Source of the DNA: Veillonella criceti
GTDB taxonomy: Bacteria > Bacillota > Negativicutes > Veillonellales > Veillonellaceae
Length of the DNA: 64,000 nt
NCBI RefSeq assembly: GCF_900460315.1
Contig: NZ_UHIO01000001.1
Coordinates: forward strand, 2,132,001-2,196,000
Reading direction: 5' to 3'
The notes beneath the pieces were generated by a model, which saw only the letters and a program-made list of their open reading frames with translations, did no database searches and was not told where the DNA came from. This document shows, piece after piece, positions 47,376 through 55,464 of the stretch. The position numbers and the translations under genes are program-made. Every line of letters starts with the position of its first letter. The stretch's first letter is position 1.

Positions 47376-47405
47376 TTGACGGCAATAAGTTATTTTGTGT
47401 ATAAT
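47376..47405 (+). promoter_or_regulatory. promoter of the tRNA gene
   Basis: TTGACG (47376-47381) and TATAAT (47400-47405), 18-base spacer, about 30 bases before the tRNA. No terminator is visible between rpoD and this promoter. Confidence 0.65.
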
Positions 47406-47436
47406 AATTTGGTGGAGTACTACGGTATTTCCCTAT

Positions 47437-47511
47437 GGGCCTATAGCTCAGGGGTAGAGCAACCGGCTCATAACCGGTCGGTCCCTGGTTCGAACCCAGG
47501 TGGGCCCACCA
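47437..47511 (+). tRNA. tRNA with anticodon CAT (probably Ile2, possibly Met)
   Basis: A complete 75-nt cloverleaf with encoded CCA: acceptor GGGCCTA / TGGGCCC, D-stem GCTC / GAGC, anticodon stem ACCGG / CCGGT with loop CTCATAA, T-stem CCTGG / CCAGG with TTCGAAC. The anticodon CAT can be elongator Met or, after lysidine modification, Ile2. C4-G69 and C5-G68 acceptor pairs are features used by TilS to recognise Ile2, and the overall pattern resembles B. subtilis tRNA-Ile2. It is not the initiator type, which has three G-C pairs flanking the loop. Identity is inferred. Confidence 0.93.
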
Positions 47512-47526
47512 ACTTTTGTAAAAATA

Positions 47527-47565
47527 AACCGCTTATACAACGTGATAGTTGTATAAGCGGTTTTT
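47527..47565 (+). terminator. intrinsic terminator after the tRNA
   Basis: A perfect 15-bp stem (aaccgcttatacaac / gttgtataagcggtt), 6-base loop, then ttttt. Confidence 0.93.
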
Positions 47566-47670
47566 AGTTATGGTAAAATAAATATGTGAATAAAAAGGTC
47601 CAATATGTTCAGTAAATATTTTAACGTATTTATTGTTCTTAAGGATATACTAATATATTTAAGAGTAGTT

Positions 47671-47715
47671 TTATGTTACATAGTGTCATGCTATGTAGTG
47701 TTATGTTACATAGTG
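47671..47715 (+). repeat. three 15-bp tandem repeats before trmK
   Basis: Units ttatgttacatagtg (47671-47685 and 47701-47715, identical) flank a variant tcatgctatgtagtg. They end 7 bases before the AAAGGAG ribosome site. Confidence 0.88.
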
Positions 47716-47733
47716 TTATATAAAGGAGTCATT

Positions 47734-48459
47734 GTGACAATAAAAAAGCTAACGAACCGTTTAGAAGCGGTATTTACACTAATACCTAAAGCAATAGCTA
47801 TTGCCGATATTGGTACAGATCATGGTTATTTAGCGGTTGAATTAATACAACGTGGTCGTGCTGATCGAGTGGTAGCGGGTGATGTGCACAAGGGGCCATT
47901 GGAGTCCGCTAAAGCATATGTAAAATCTAATGGACTGGAAGATCGAATTGATTGTCGTTTGGGCGACGGTTTGCAGGTTACTGAGTCTGGTGAATTGCAA
48001 GGAGCCGTACTTTGTGGCATGGGTGGTTTTCTCATGCGGGATATTATTGAAGCAGGCCCTGAACTATTAGATTTTTATGTATTACAGCCTCAAAATGGGC
48101 AAGCTGAATTGCGACAATTTTTAGTGAAAAAAGAGTATAAAATTGTAAAAGAAATTTTGGTAGAAGATATGGGCAAACTATATCAAGCACTATTAGCTGT
48201 TAAAATCGAACGATTACCTGAATATGTAAGTGACATAACCTTAAGTATGCAAGATGTATATGAAAAGTTACCATTAGATTCCTTACTTTGGTCAGTGGGC
48301 GCTTTATTAGCACAGGAACGCCCGCCATTATGGAGTAAGTATATAGAGCGACTTATTTATTTACGTCAGATTGCTTTAGATAATATGTCGAAAGAATTAG
48401 CAAATACAGAAAAGTATAAACTGTTGGAAAAAGAGATTGCAGAATTGGAGGTATTATGA
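47734..48459 (+). CDS. trmK: tRNA (adenine22-N1)-methyltransferase TrmK
   Basis: SAM-dependent methyltransferase that modifies A22 of tRNAs. The product (about 241 aa) has the Rossmann SAM-binding motif IADIGTDHGYLAVEL (about residues 26-40), GDVHKGPLESAK, and the family block GAVLCGMGGFLMRDII with YVLQPQNGQAELRQFL. GTG 47734 follows AAAGGAG by 5 bases; the frame is open about 40 codons further upstream through the repeat. It precedes a Nif3-like gene, as in most Firmicutes (trmK-ylxA/yqfO order), with a 4-base overlap. Confidence 0.9.
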   Translation: MTIKKLTNRLEAVFTLIPKAIAIADIGTDHGYLAVELIQRGRADRVVAGDVHKGPLESAKAYVKSNGLEDRIDCRLGDGLQVTESGELQGAVLCGMGGFLMRDIIEAGPELLDFYVLQPQNGQAELRQFLVKKEYKIVKEILVEDMGKLYQALLAVKIERLPEYVSDITLSMQDVYEKLPLDSLLWSVGALLAQERPPLWSKYIERLIYLRQIALDNMSKELANTEKYKLLEKEIAELEVL

Positions 48460-49694
48460 TGAATGAGATATTTGATGAAACGAATGAGCAAATTGTCATA
48501 GCAAAAGAACAAACAGATAATAAAAAACAAACAGTTGTAGCAAAAGAATCGTTAACTACAGTAAAAGAAGGGGGCGCCACAGTTAGCGTAAAGCAAATCG
48601 GTCACATTGTAGAGGCTTTGGCACCTACGCATTTAGCAGAATCTTGGGATAATGTAGGTCTTATGGTGGGACAACAACAGACCGAAGTGACAGGAATTTT
48701 AACAGCCCTTGATGTAACGGATGAAGTTGTGGAGGAAGCTATCGCTAAAGGCTGTAATTTAATTGTCAGTCATCATCCGCTAATTTTTAAAGGTCTAAAA
48801 CAAGTAACGGATGATACCGCATTAGGGCGTTTAGTTTATAAATTAATTAGTCATAAGATAGCTGTTTATAGTGCGCATACGAACTTAGATATTGCTTCTG
48901 GTGGACTAAATGATTTAGCAGCGGCTCAAATTGGGCTAGGGCAAGTAACAGGCCTTGAAAAAGTCCATGAAGAAGGGCTGTATAAAATTGTTGTTTTTGT
49001 ACCCACTACGCACACGGACGCTGTATTAAACGCTATGGGCGATGCAGGGGCTGGACATATTGGTAATTATAGTCACTGTACATTTCACAGTGAAGGAACT
49101 GGCACATTTTTACCTTTAGAAGGAACACATCCATATATTGGGGCTGTTGGTGAAATTACAAAAGTAGCCGAAAATCGGTTGGAAACGATTGTTCCTAAAG
49201 CTCAATTAGCTACTGTCCTTGACGCAATGAAAGAAGCTCATCCATATGAGGAAGTGGCCTATGAAGTATATCGATTAGCTGAGCCAGCACAGGTGGCAAC
49301 AATTGGGCGCCTTGGTGTATTAGCTGATACTTTAAGCTGGGAAGCCTTTGTAGAATTAATAAAAGCTGCTTTTCCGCAAGGTCGTGCACGTTTTGGTGGC
49401 GCTAAAGTGGCGGCGATTACTAACGTTGCTCTTTGTACTGGCTCTGGTGCTGAATTTATAAAAGCTGCGGCTAAGGCTGGTGCACAGGCTTATGTGACAG
49501 GTGATGTGAAATATCATGATATGCAATTAGCTAAGGAATTGGGCATTTTGGTGGCTGATGTAGGGCATTTTGGTACGGAAGTAGGGGCGTCCTCTTTACT
49601 GGCTGCCCATATTGAAATGAAATTACGAGAACAGAGTATAACAACGATTCCTGTTCATATCAGTGAAACACAAAAAGACTTTTTCTTTGCATAA
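48456..49694 (+). CDS. Nif3-like dinuclear metal centre protein (YqfO family)
   Basis: Nif3-family protein of 412 aa, annotated in some lists as GTP cyclohydrolase I type 2. It has LAESWDNVGLMVG, the metal motif LIVSHHPLIFKG, YSAHTNLDIASGGLND, and the inserted PII-like YqfO domain (KIVVFVPTTHTDAVLNAMGDAGAG). The C-terminal GDVKYHDMQLAKELGILVADVGHF supplies further metal ligands. Biochemical role is unsettled. An N-terminal extension of about 45 polar residues (TDNKKQTVVAKESLTTVKEG) precedes the conserved domain and is unusual. Confidence 0.88.
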   Translation: MMNEIFDETNEQIVIAKEQTDNKKQTVVAKESLTTVKEGGATVSVKQIGHIVEALAPTHLAESWDNVGLMVGQQQTEVTGILTALDVTDEVVEEAIAKGCNLIVSHHPLIFKGLKQVTDDTALGRLVYKLISHKIAVYSAHTNLDIASGGLNDLAAAQIGLGQVTGLEKVHEEGLYKIVVFVPTTHTDAVLNAMGDAGAGHIGNYSHCTFHSEGTGTFLPLEGTHPYIGAVGEITKVAENRLETIVPKAQLATVLDAMKEAHPYEEVAYEVYRLAEPAQVATIGRLGVLADTLSWEAFVELIKAAFPQGRARFGGAKVAAITNVALCTGSGAEFIKAAAKAGAQAYVTGDVKYHDMQLAKELGILVADVGHFGTEVGASSLLAAHIEMKLREQSITTIPVHISETQKDFFFA

Positions 49695-49746
49695 TCGACA
49701 TCCTTAGATGTGCTATCTGTTCATATTAATTTTGAGAAAAAGATAA

Positions 49747-49775
49747 TTGACCTAATATCTTGTATCTGCTAGACT
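49747..49775 (+). promoter_or_regulatory. promoter of RNase P RNA
   Basis: TTGACC (49747-49752), 17-base spacer, TAGACT (49770-49775); the inferred start near 49782 matches the 5' end of P1 in rnpB. Confidence 0.65.
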
Positions 49776-49781
49776 TTAAGT

Positions 49782-50128
49782 AGCAAGTATGAAAGGTGAT
49801 TGCGAGCGTAAGTTCGAGGAAAGTCCGAGCTCCGCAGGGCAGGATGCCGGATAACGTCCGGCGTGGGTAACCATAGGGAATAGTGCCACAGAAAAGTAAA
49901 CCGCCGCTTTAGCGGTAAGGGTGGAACGGTGTCGGTAAGAGCGCACCAGCAATGCAGTAATGTATTGGCTCGGTAAACCCCATCCGGAGCAAGGCCGAAT
50001 AGGAAAGGGATAAGGGTGGCCCGCCTACCTTTCGGGTTGTGCCGCTTGAGCCTATAGGCAACTATAGGCCTAGAAAGATAATCACCACTGCGCAAGCAGA
50101 ACAGAACTCGGCTTATTGATTGCTTGCT
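49782..50128 (+). ncRNA. rnpB: RNase P RNA (rnpB, type A)
   Basis: Catalytic RNA that trims the 5' ends of tRNAs. Conserved blocks are seen in order: gaggaaagtccgagctc (CR I), the ggaaacggtgc-like region agggtggaacggtg, taagagcgcaccag (CR III), and the closing acagaactcggctta (CR V). The ends pair (agcaag with cttgct) as P1. The length of about 347 nt and the layout fit the ancestral type A rather than the Bacillus type B. The minus-strand reading frame across it is not a gene. Confidence 0.95.
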
Positions 50129-50130
50129 TA

Positions 50131-50158
50131 AAACCGCTCCTTGGGGCGGTTTTATTTT
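50131..50158 (+). terminator. intrinsic terminator after rnpB
   Basis: Stem aaccgctcc / ggggcggtt followed by ttattttg. Confidence 0.88.
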
Positions 50159-50268
50159 GTCTAGTCATTATCATTTAAAGAAAATGATTGATTTTTGACT
50201 AAACATTGTCGCCGTCATCATACAATTAAAAGTATACAAAGAGGATATGGTATAAGGAGGAATTAGTA

Positions 50269-50595
50269 ATGGCAGTAACAAAAATTGAAAGTTTAGAAGC
50301 TTTGGAGACCCTGTTAAAAGACTCTTCAAAAGTTGTGGTAGCTGATTTTTGGGCTACCTGGTGCAAACCTTGCGAATTGATGAATCCTGAAATCGAAAAG
50401 TTAGCGGAAGATATGAAAGATGATCTTGATGTGGTAACCATTGATGTAGAAGCACTCAAAGACGTAGCTTTGAAATACAATATCCAGGGTATTCCGACAT
50501 TGATTTGCTTTAAAAATGGTAAAGAAAAAGATCGCATTGCTGGGTATAAACCAGCTCCTATTGTAGAAGGGTTGATTCGCTCCATTATAAAATAA
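50269..50595 (+). CDS. trxA: thioredoxin with a WCKPC active site
   Basis: Thiol-disulfide protein of 108 aa, cytoplasmic by lack of a signal peptide. It has the thioredoxin fold pattern VVADFWATWCKPCELMNPE (active-site Cys near residues 32 and 35), DVVTIDVEALKDVALKYNI and the cis-Pro GIPTLICFKNG. The active site is WCKPC, not the usual WCGPC; the Lys change alters redox potential in related proteins. It forms a unit of its own between rnpB and the hydrogenase operon; AAGGAGGAATTAGT precedes the ATG. Confidence 0.9.
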   Translation: MAVTKIESLEALETLLKDSSKVVVADFWATWCKPCELMNPEIEKLAEDMKDDLDVVTIDVEALKDVALKYNIQGIPTLICFKNGKEKDRIAGYKPAPIVEGLIRSIIK

Positions 50596-50705
50596 AGCGA
50601 TAAAGTATATAGTTAACTTTCAAGAGTATAGCAAGTTTTTATGATATATTCTATAGAAATTAAAACCGTAACGTGTTATACTATCAATACTATTTAATAA
50701 AAGAT

Positions 50706-50723
50706 TTATTTAATGTTTAACAA
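50706..50723 (+). promoter_or_regulatory. candidate Rex operator before the [NiFe]-hydrogenase
   Basis: An 18-base site TTATTTA-atgt-TTAACAA matches the clostridial Rex pattern TTGTTAA-N4-TTAACAA at 12 of 14 positions, 40 bases before the small-subunit start. A TATACT box (50677-50682) lies upstream. Rex is an NADH/NAD+ sensing repressor; its gene is not in this window. Confidence 0.35.
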
Positions 50724-50762
50724 ACGGACAGTAAAGTTATTGCAAGCAAGGGGGGTCCACCT

Positions 50763-51914
50763 GTGAAAGAAAAGACAAATAGTCTGTGGAAATTGTTCCA
50801 GGAACGTAAACTCAGTCGCCGCACATTTATGAAGACCTGTGTGGCTTTGACCGCCATTTTAGGCCTACCACCAACAGTATTGAATAAAGTTGTTGAGGCA
50901 GCCGATACGAAAGAGTTGCCAACAGTTATTTGGTTACATGGTCATGAGTGTACAGGTTGTGACGAATCGTTTATTCGTTCTACATCGCCATTTGCATCAG
51001 ATGTGGTATTGAATATGATTGCTTTAGAATATGATGACACATTGGCTGCAGCAGCGGGGGCTCCTTTTGAAGCACATTTACATAAACTATTGACTGAAAA
51101 GAAAGGTCAATATGTATTAGCTGTTGAAGGTGGCGTACCTCTTGATGACAATGGTACCTATTGTATGGTAGGTGGTCGTCCTTTTGTTGATGTGTTAAAA
51201 GAATGCGCTGAAGGGGCTGCATTTATCATTGAATATGGTTCCTGTGCGGCTTGGGGCGGTGTACAGGCTGCGAAACCAAACCCTACGAATACTGTGTCAG
51301 TTTCGAGTGTCATTTCAGGTAAGAAAATTATTAAAGTACCTGGGTGTCCACCAATCCCAGAAGTTATGACGGGTGTGATTATGCATTATGCATTATTTGG
51401 TGAAATTCCACCACTTGATGTGGAAGGACGTCCAAAACAATTCTATGGTAATCGCATTCACGATACTTGTTATCGCCGACCATTTTTTGATTCGGGGCTC
51501 TTTGTTGAAAAGTTTGACGATGAAGGGGCTAAAGCTGGTTGGTGTTTATACAAGATGGGTTGCCGCGGTCCAGTTACTTACAATTCATGTGGTAACTTGC
51601 GCTGGTGGAACGGTTTATCCTATCCAATTCAATCTGGTTCTGGTTGTATTGGTTGTAGTGAAAAAGGCTTTTGGGATAATGACAACTTCCATCAACGATT
51701 ACCTCAAGTTCAAGTGGCTAATACCATTACGACGGCTGATACGATTGGTACCATTGCAGGTTTAACTGCGTTTGGTGCTGTAGTAGCCCATGGTGGTGTT
51801 ACCTTGGCTAAACATAAATATGATACGATTCAATTAGAAAAGAAATATCAAGAAGAGCTTGATGCGCAGAAGGCCGCTAAAGAACAGGCTAAGAATGAAG
51901 GAGGTAACCACTAA
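50763..51914 (+). CDS. hyaA: [NiFe]-hydrogenase small subunit with Tat signal
   Basis: Electron-transfer subunit carrying three Fe-S clusters. The 383-aa precursor has a twin-arginine signal (SRRTFMK at residues 18-24, then a hydrophobic stretch) so it is exported folded with the large subunit. The proximal cluster motif is GHECTGCDESF; further cysteines occur at GSCAAWGG, VPGCPP, and at CYRRPFF..CLYKMGCRGP and SGCIGCSEKGFWD. A C-terminal membrane helix (about 325-348) anchors it. GTG start after GGGGGG-rich site (caaggggggtccacct). One-base overlap with hyaB. Confidence 0.93.
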   Translation: MKEKTNSLWKLFQERKLSRRTFMKTCVALTAILGLPPTVLNKVVEAADTKELPTVIWLHGHECTGCDESFIRSTSPFASDVVLNMIALEYDDTLAAAAGAPFEAHLHKLLTEKKGQYVLAVEGGVPLDDNGTYCMVGGRPFVDVLKECAEGAAFIIEYGSCAAWGGVQAAKPNPTNTVSVSSVISGKKIIKVPGCPPIPEVMTGVIMHYALFGEIPPLDVEGRPKQFYGNRIHDTCYRRPFFDSGLFVEKFDDEGAKAGWCLYKMGCRGPVTYNSCGNLRWWNGLSYPIQSGSGCIGCSEKGFWDNDNFHQRLPQVQVANTITTADTIGTIAGLTAFGAVVAHGGVTLAKHKYDTIQLEKKYQEELDAQKAAKEQAKNEGGNH

Positions 51915-53815
51915 TGAAACGTGTAGTTGTAGATCCGATCACTCGTATTGAAGGTCATTTACGAGTTGAAGTCAATGTTGATGAAGCAACGGGGAAAGTA
52001 GAAGACGCGTTATCCAGTGGTACGGCTTGGCGTGGTATTGAGTTAGTAGCAAAAGATCGTGATCCACGAGATGTGTGGGCGTTCGTACAACGTATTTGTG
52101 GTGTATGTACATCGACTCATGCATTAGCTTCTTTACGCTCTGTGGAAGATGCATTAAAAATTGAAATTCCTAAGAATGCGAATTATATTCGAAATATTAT
52201 GCATAGTTGTTTAGATGCTCATGACCATATTGTACATTTCTATCACTTGCATGCGCTTGACTGGGTGAGTCCTGTAGAAGCATTAAAAGCAGATCCTGCT
52301 AAGACCGCTGCTTTACAAGAAACCGTACTTAAAACATATAATTTAAGTGGCCTTGAACCAGCTGAAACACAGTCCACTACATCGGCGTATCCAAAAGAAT
52401 TTCCTAAAGGCAATGCAACGTACTATGCAGCTGTTCAAGGGAAAATTAAAAAGATTGTTGAAAGTGGTCAATTAGGTATTTTTGCTGCACAATGGTGGGA
52501 CCATCCAGATTATCAATTATTACCGCCAGAAGTTCATTTGATGGGCGTGGCTCATTACTTGAATATTTTGGATAAACAGCGTGATATTGTTACACCACAT
52601 GTTGTGTTTGGTGGGAAAAATCCACATCCACATTATATTGTTGGTGGTATGCCTTGTTCCATCTCTATGGATGATATGAATGCGCCTGTCAATTCGGCTC
52701 GTTTAGCTGTTGTTGATGAATCGATTGCATTAGCGAAAGATTTGGTTAATTACTTCTATCTTCCAGACGTATTGGCGATTGGTCAGATTTATGCAAAAGC
52801 AGGTATGGTTGATGGTGGCGGCCTATCTAAGAAACGTGTGCTTGCTTACGGTGATTATCCAGATGAACCATACAGTGGTATTCAAAATGGTGATTATTTC
52901 AAAAAATGCTTAGTTCGTGCTAATGGCGTTGTTGAAGATTTTGGTCTTGGCGTAGATAAAGCAAAATTCATTCCACTTGAAGGGGAAGACCTTATGAATC
53001 CAGACTTCTTGTCAGAAGAAGTGGAACATTCTTGGTATGAGTATCCTGATGGTAAGAAGACAATTCATCCATCAGAAGGGGTTACGAAACCAAATTATAC
53101 AGGCCCTAAAACAGGGACTAAAGAACATTGGGAATTCCTTGATGAAACGAAGAAATATTCTTGGATTAAATCACCAACCTTTAAAGGGAATGCTTGTGAA
53201 GTAGGTCCTTTGGCTAAGTATATTATTGTATATACAAAAGTAAAACAAGGTATTATTAGTAATCCATCCTGGGCTGAACAGATGATTGTTAAGCAGATTG
53301 ATACAGTATCTTCTGTTTTAGGTGTACCTGCTCATGTATGGATGTGTAGTACCGTAGGTCGTACGGCTTGTCGTTGTTTAGATGCACAAGTAGCTGTTAA
53401 TATGAGTCAATATTTCTTTAATAAATTAGTGACGAATATTAAAGGCGGCGATACAGCTGTAGCGAATACAAAAAACTTTGACCCTAATACATGGCCAAAA
53501 GAAGCAAAAGGGGTTGGCTTAGTCGATGCGCCTCGTGGTGGTTTAGGTCACTGGTGTGATATTAAAGATGGTAAAACAAGCAATTACCAGTGTATTGTAC
53601 CAACAACTTGGAATGCATGTCCTAAGACAATTGCTAATGAACATGGGGCCTACGAATCCAATATGATGGATACGAAAGTTAAAATCGCCGACAAACCACT
53701 TGAAATTTTGAAAGGGATTCATTCCTTTGACCCTTGCTTAGCTTGTGCAACGCACTTGTATAACAAGAAGGGTGAAAAAATCATCTCCGTTAATACAGAT
53801 GCTATGTGCAAATAA
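51914..53815 (+). CDS. hyaB: [NiFe]-hydrogenase large subunit
   Basis: Catalytic subunit that binds the Ni-Fe site. The 633-aa precursor shows the N-terminal ligand motif RICGVCTSTHAL (Cys near 62 and 65) and the C-terminal motif DPCLACATH (Cys near 608 and 611). About 19 residues follow the final His (LYNKKGEKIISVNTDAMCK), the peptide removed by the maturation protease after Ni insertion. The layout matches group 1 (membrane-bound, H2-uptake) enzymes. Partner of the Tat-exported small subunit. No hyp genes lie next to it. Confidence 0.94.
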   Translation: MKRVVVDPITRIEGHLRVEVNVDEATGKVEDALSSGTAWRGIELVAKDRDPRDVWAFVQRICGVCTSTHALASLRSVEDALKIEIPKNANYIRNIMHSCLDAHDHIVHFYHLHALDWVSPVEALKADPAKTAALQETVLKTYNLSGLEPAETQSTTSAYPKEFPKGNATYYAAVQGKIKKIVESGQLGIFAAQWWDHPDYQLLPPEVHLMGVAHYLNILDKQRDIVTPHVVFGGKNPHPHYIVGGMPCSISMDDMNAPVNSARLAVVDESIALAKDLVNYFYLPDVLAIGQIYAKAGMVDGGGLSKKRVLAYGDYPDEPYSGIQNGDYFKKCLVRANGVVEDFGLGVDKAKFIPLEGEDLMNPDFLSEEVEHSWYEYPDGKKTIHPSEGVTKPNYTGPKTGTKEHWEFLDETKKYSWIKSPTFKGNACEVGPLAKYIIVYTKVKQGIISNPSWAEQMIVKQIDTVSSVLGVPAHVWMCSTVGRTACRCLDAQVAVNMSQYFFNKLVTNIKGGDTAVANTKNFDPNTWPKEAKGVGLVDAPRGGLGHWCDIKDGKTSNYQCIVPTTWNACPKTIANEHGAYESNMMDTKVKIADKPLEILKGIHSFDPCLACATHLYNKKGEKIISVNTDAMCK

Positions 53816-53829
53816 TAGGGGGGATTTAG

Positions 53830-54543
53830 ATGTTTGAACAACCGGACAAAAAGCCGTATCGCGTATTTAGTCTGTGGTTGCGTATATTCCATTGGACGAT
53901 GGTACTGTGCGTAACTTTCCTATTCTGGACAGGTCTATATATTGGTGATCCAGGGTTTAGTATGTTTGTAGGTCGTGAACCGGCAGAAGCTATTAACAGC
54001 TGGTTTTCTATGGAAATGATTCGCCGTGTTCATTTTGGTTTTGCGTTTATTTTGATTTTTGCGTTTGTGTTCCGTATTTACGGCGCCATTCGCTATCGTG
54101 GTGATCGTTTGTTACCAAAATTCCGTAGCCGTTTATATTGGGATGGTCTTAAACAAACGACGTTACATTATTTGATGTTGCCACGTCAGGAAGAACATCG
54201 AGTGCTACGTAACTCGTTAGCGCGTACAAGCTACTTGCTAGTGTATATTATGATGTTCCTTGAAATTTGTACTGGTCTTGCGATGTATTCGCAGATTAAT
54301 CCAAATAGTTGGTTGGCCATTGTGTTTAATCCAATTAATTTGATGTTTAACGAATATGATATTCATATGGTACATCACTATATTGCGTGGTTCTTCTTGC
54401 TCTTTACTGTAGCTCATGTATACTTGGCATTCCGTGAAGATGTTATGGAAGAATCTGGCGAAGTGTCTAGTATGGTATCTGGTATGAAATTCTATCCAGA
54501 AGACCCAGAAGATATTGAGGATTTATATGGTAAACGACAGTAA
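53830..54543 (+). CDS. hyaC: Ni/Fe-hydrogenase b-type cytochrome subunit
   Basis: Di-haem cytochrome b that passes electrons from the hydrogenase to the quinone pool. The 237-aa protein begins VFSLWLRIFHWTMVLCVTFLFWTGLYIGDP and has about four membrane spans with His residues suitable for haem (RIFHWT, RRVHFGF, HHYIAWFFLLFTVAHVYLAF). The charged N-terminal part and family length fit HyaC. The hydrogenase therefore links to the membrane. Its 3' end overlaps hyaD. Confidence 0.9.
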   Translation: MFEQPDKKPYRVFSLWLRIFHWTMVLCVTFLFWTGLYIGDPGFSMFVGREPAEAINSWFSMEMIRRVHFGFAFILIFAFVFRIYGAIRYRGDRLLPKFRSRLYWDGLKQTTLHYLMLPRQEEHRVLRNSLARTSYLLVYIMMFLEICTGLAMYSQINPNSWLAIVFNPINLMFNEYDIHMVHHYIAWFFLLFTVAHVYLAFREDVMEESGEVSSMVSGMKFYPEDPEDIEDLYGKRQ

Positions 54544-55033
54544 TATTACGCTCTTAGGCGTAGGTAATATATTACTCACTGATGAAGGTTTAGGTGTTCA
54601 CGTAGTGCGTCAAATGGAAGAAGAATATTCTTTTTCCCCTGAAATTAATATCGTTGATGGTGGCACTATGGGCATGGAATTATTAAGCTATATGCGAGGT
54701 ATGACTAAACTGTTGTTGGTAGATGCTGTAAATGGTGGTGAAACACCAGGCACGGTTTATGAATTTCCACACCAACAGACAGAAGATTATTTTACCGGTA
54801 ATATTTCAGTTCATGAAGTAGGGATGCAGGATATTTTACGCATTCGTGCCTTACAAGAAAAACCTCTTGAAGATGCGACAGTAATCGGTGTAGAACCTGA
54901 AAGTCTAGACATTGGGTTAATGCCAACTGAAACAGTACAAGCCGCTTTGCCGGAGGTAAAACAACGTATTATTCGGCAATTAGAAACTTGGGGAATTGAG
55001 GTAACTGAGATAACAGAGGTAACAGAGCGATGA
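54527..55033 (+). CDS. hyaD: hydrogenase maturation protease (HyaD family)
   Basis: Endopeptidase that removes the C-terminal peptide of the hydrogenase large subunit after nickel is in place. The product (about 168 aa) shows LLGVGNILLTDEGLGVHVV, DGGTMGMELLSYM and LLLVDAVNGGETPGT, with the Glu/Asp residues that sense Ni. ATG 54527 lies inside the 3' end of hyaC (17-base overlap), implying coupled translation. The matching substrate is hyaB, two genes upstream. Confidence 0.92.
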   Translation: MVNDSNITLLGVGNILLTDEGLGVHVVRQMEEEYSFSPEINIVDGGTMGMELLSYMRGMTKLLLVDAVNGGETPGTVYEFPHQQTEDYFTGNISVHEVGMQDILRIRALQEKPLEDATVIGVEPESLDIGLMPTETVQAALPEVKQRIIRQLETWGIEVTEITEVTER

Positions 55034-55407
55034 TAGAGCATTATGGCAATGTACAGGCCATTTTAAAAGAACTTCAATTAGCGTTAAAGCGTCTGCGTGA
55101 AACGGGTGAAACTCACACCATTTATATTGAAAAGACGGGTTTAACGATGGAGGAACAAGTGGAGGTCATGGAAACTTTAGGTCGTGGCTCCATTACGATT
55201 AATTTTACAGAGACCGATCAACCTGTTGAATGGTATGAAACGCAATTTTCTGGTATATGGTTAGGCACATTCCGCAATGCGCGGGATGAAGCTATTGTAT
55301 ATACCGTAGAAGTTGGTCGTTATCCAAGTCTTTGTGGTGCGTTTGATGAAGATATTGAAACGGCTGAAGACGAATTACAAACTTGGATTGATGCGGCAGG
55401 GCTATAG
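55030..55407 (+). CDS. hydrogenase expression/formation protein, HyaF/HupH C-terminal-like
   Basis: A 125-aa protein that corresponds to the C-terminal domain of HyaF/HupH: SITINFTETDQPVEWYETQFSG, then WLGTFRNARDEAIVYTVEVGRYPSL. Family members assist assembly of the small subunit under oxygen; here the N-terminal domain is missing and no HyaE neighbour is present. The position at the end of the hydrogenase operon, with ATGA overlap with hyaD, supports the call. A terminator follows. Confidence 0.75.
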   Translation: MIEHYGNVQAILKELQLALKRLRETGETHTIYIEKTGLTMEEQVEVMETLGRGSITINFTETDQPVEWYETQFSGIWLGTFRNARDEAIVYTVEVGRYPSLCGAFDEDIETAEDELQTWIDAAGL

Positions 55408-55411
55408 CTTG

Positions 55412-55464
55412 AGGCTGTAACAGATTGTAGAATGATATTCTATGAGTTTGTTGCAGCCTTTTTT
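55412..55464 (+). terminator. intrinsic terminator after the hydrogenase operon
   Basis: Outer stem aggctgtaaca / tgttgcagcct, inner hairpin tagaat gat attcta, then tttttt. Confidence 0.85.

Noticed and set aside
47376-47567. Plus-strand reading frame of 63 codons
   Set aside because: It covers the tRNA promoter, the tRNA and its terminator; no ribosome site.
49769-50095. Minus-strand reading frame of 108 codons
   Set aside because: It lies antisense over RNase P RNA, whose conserved blocks explain the sequence.
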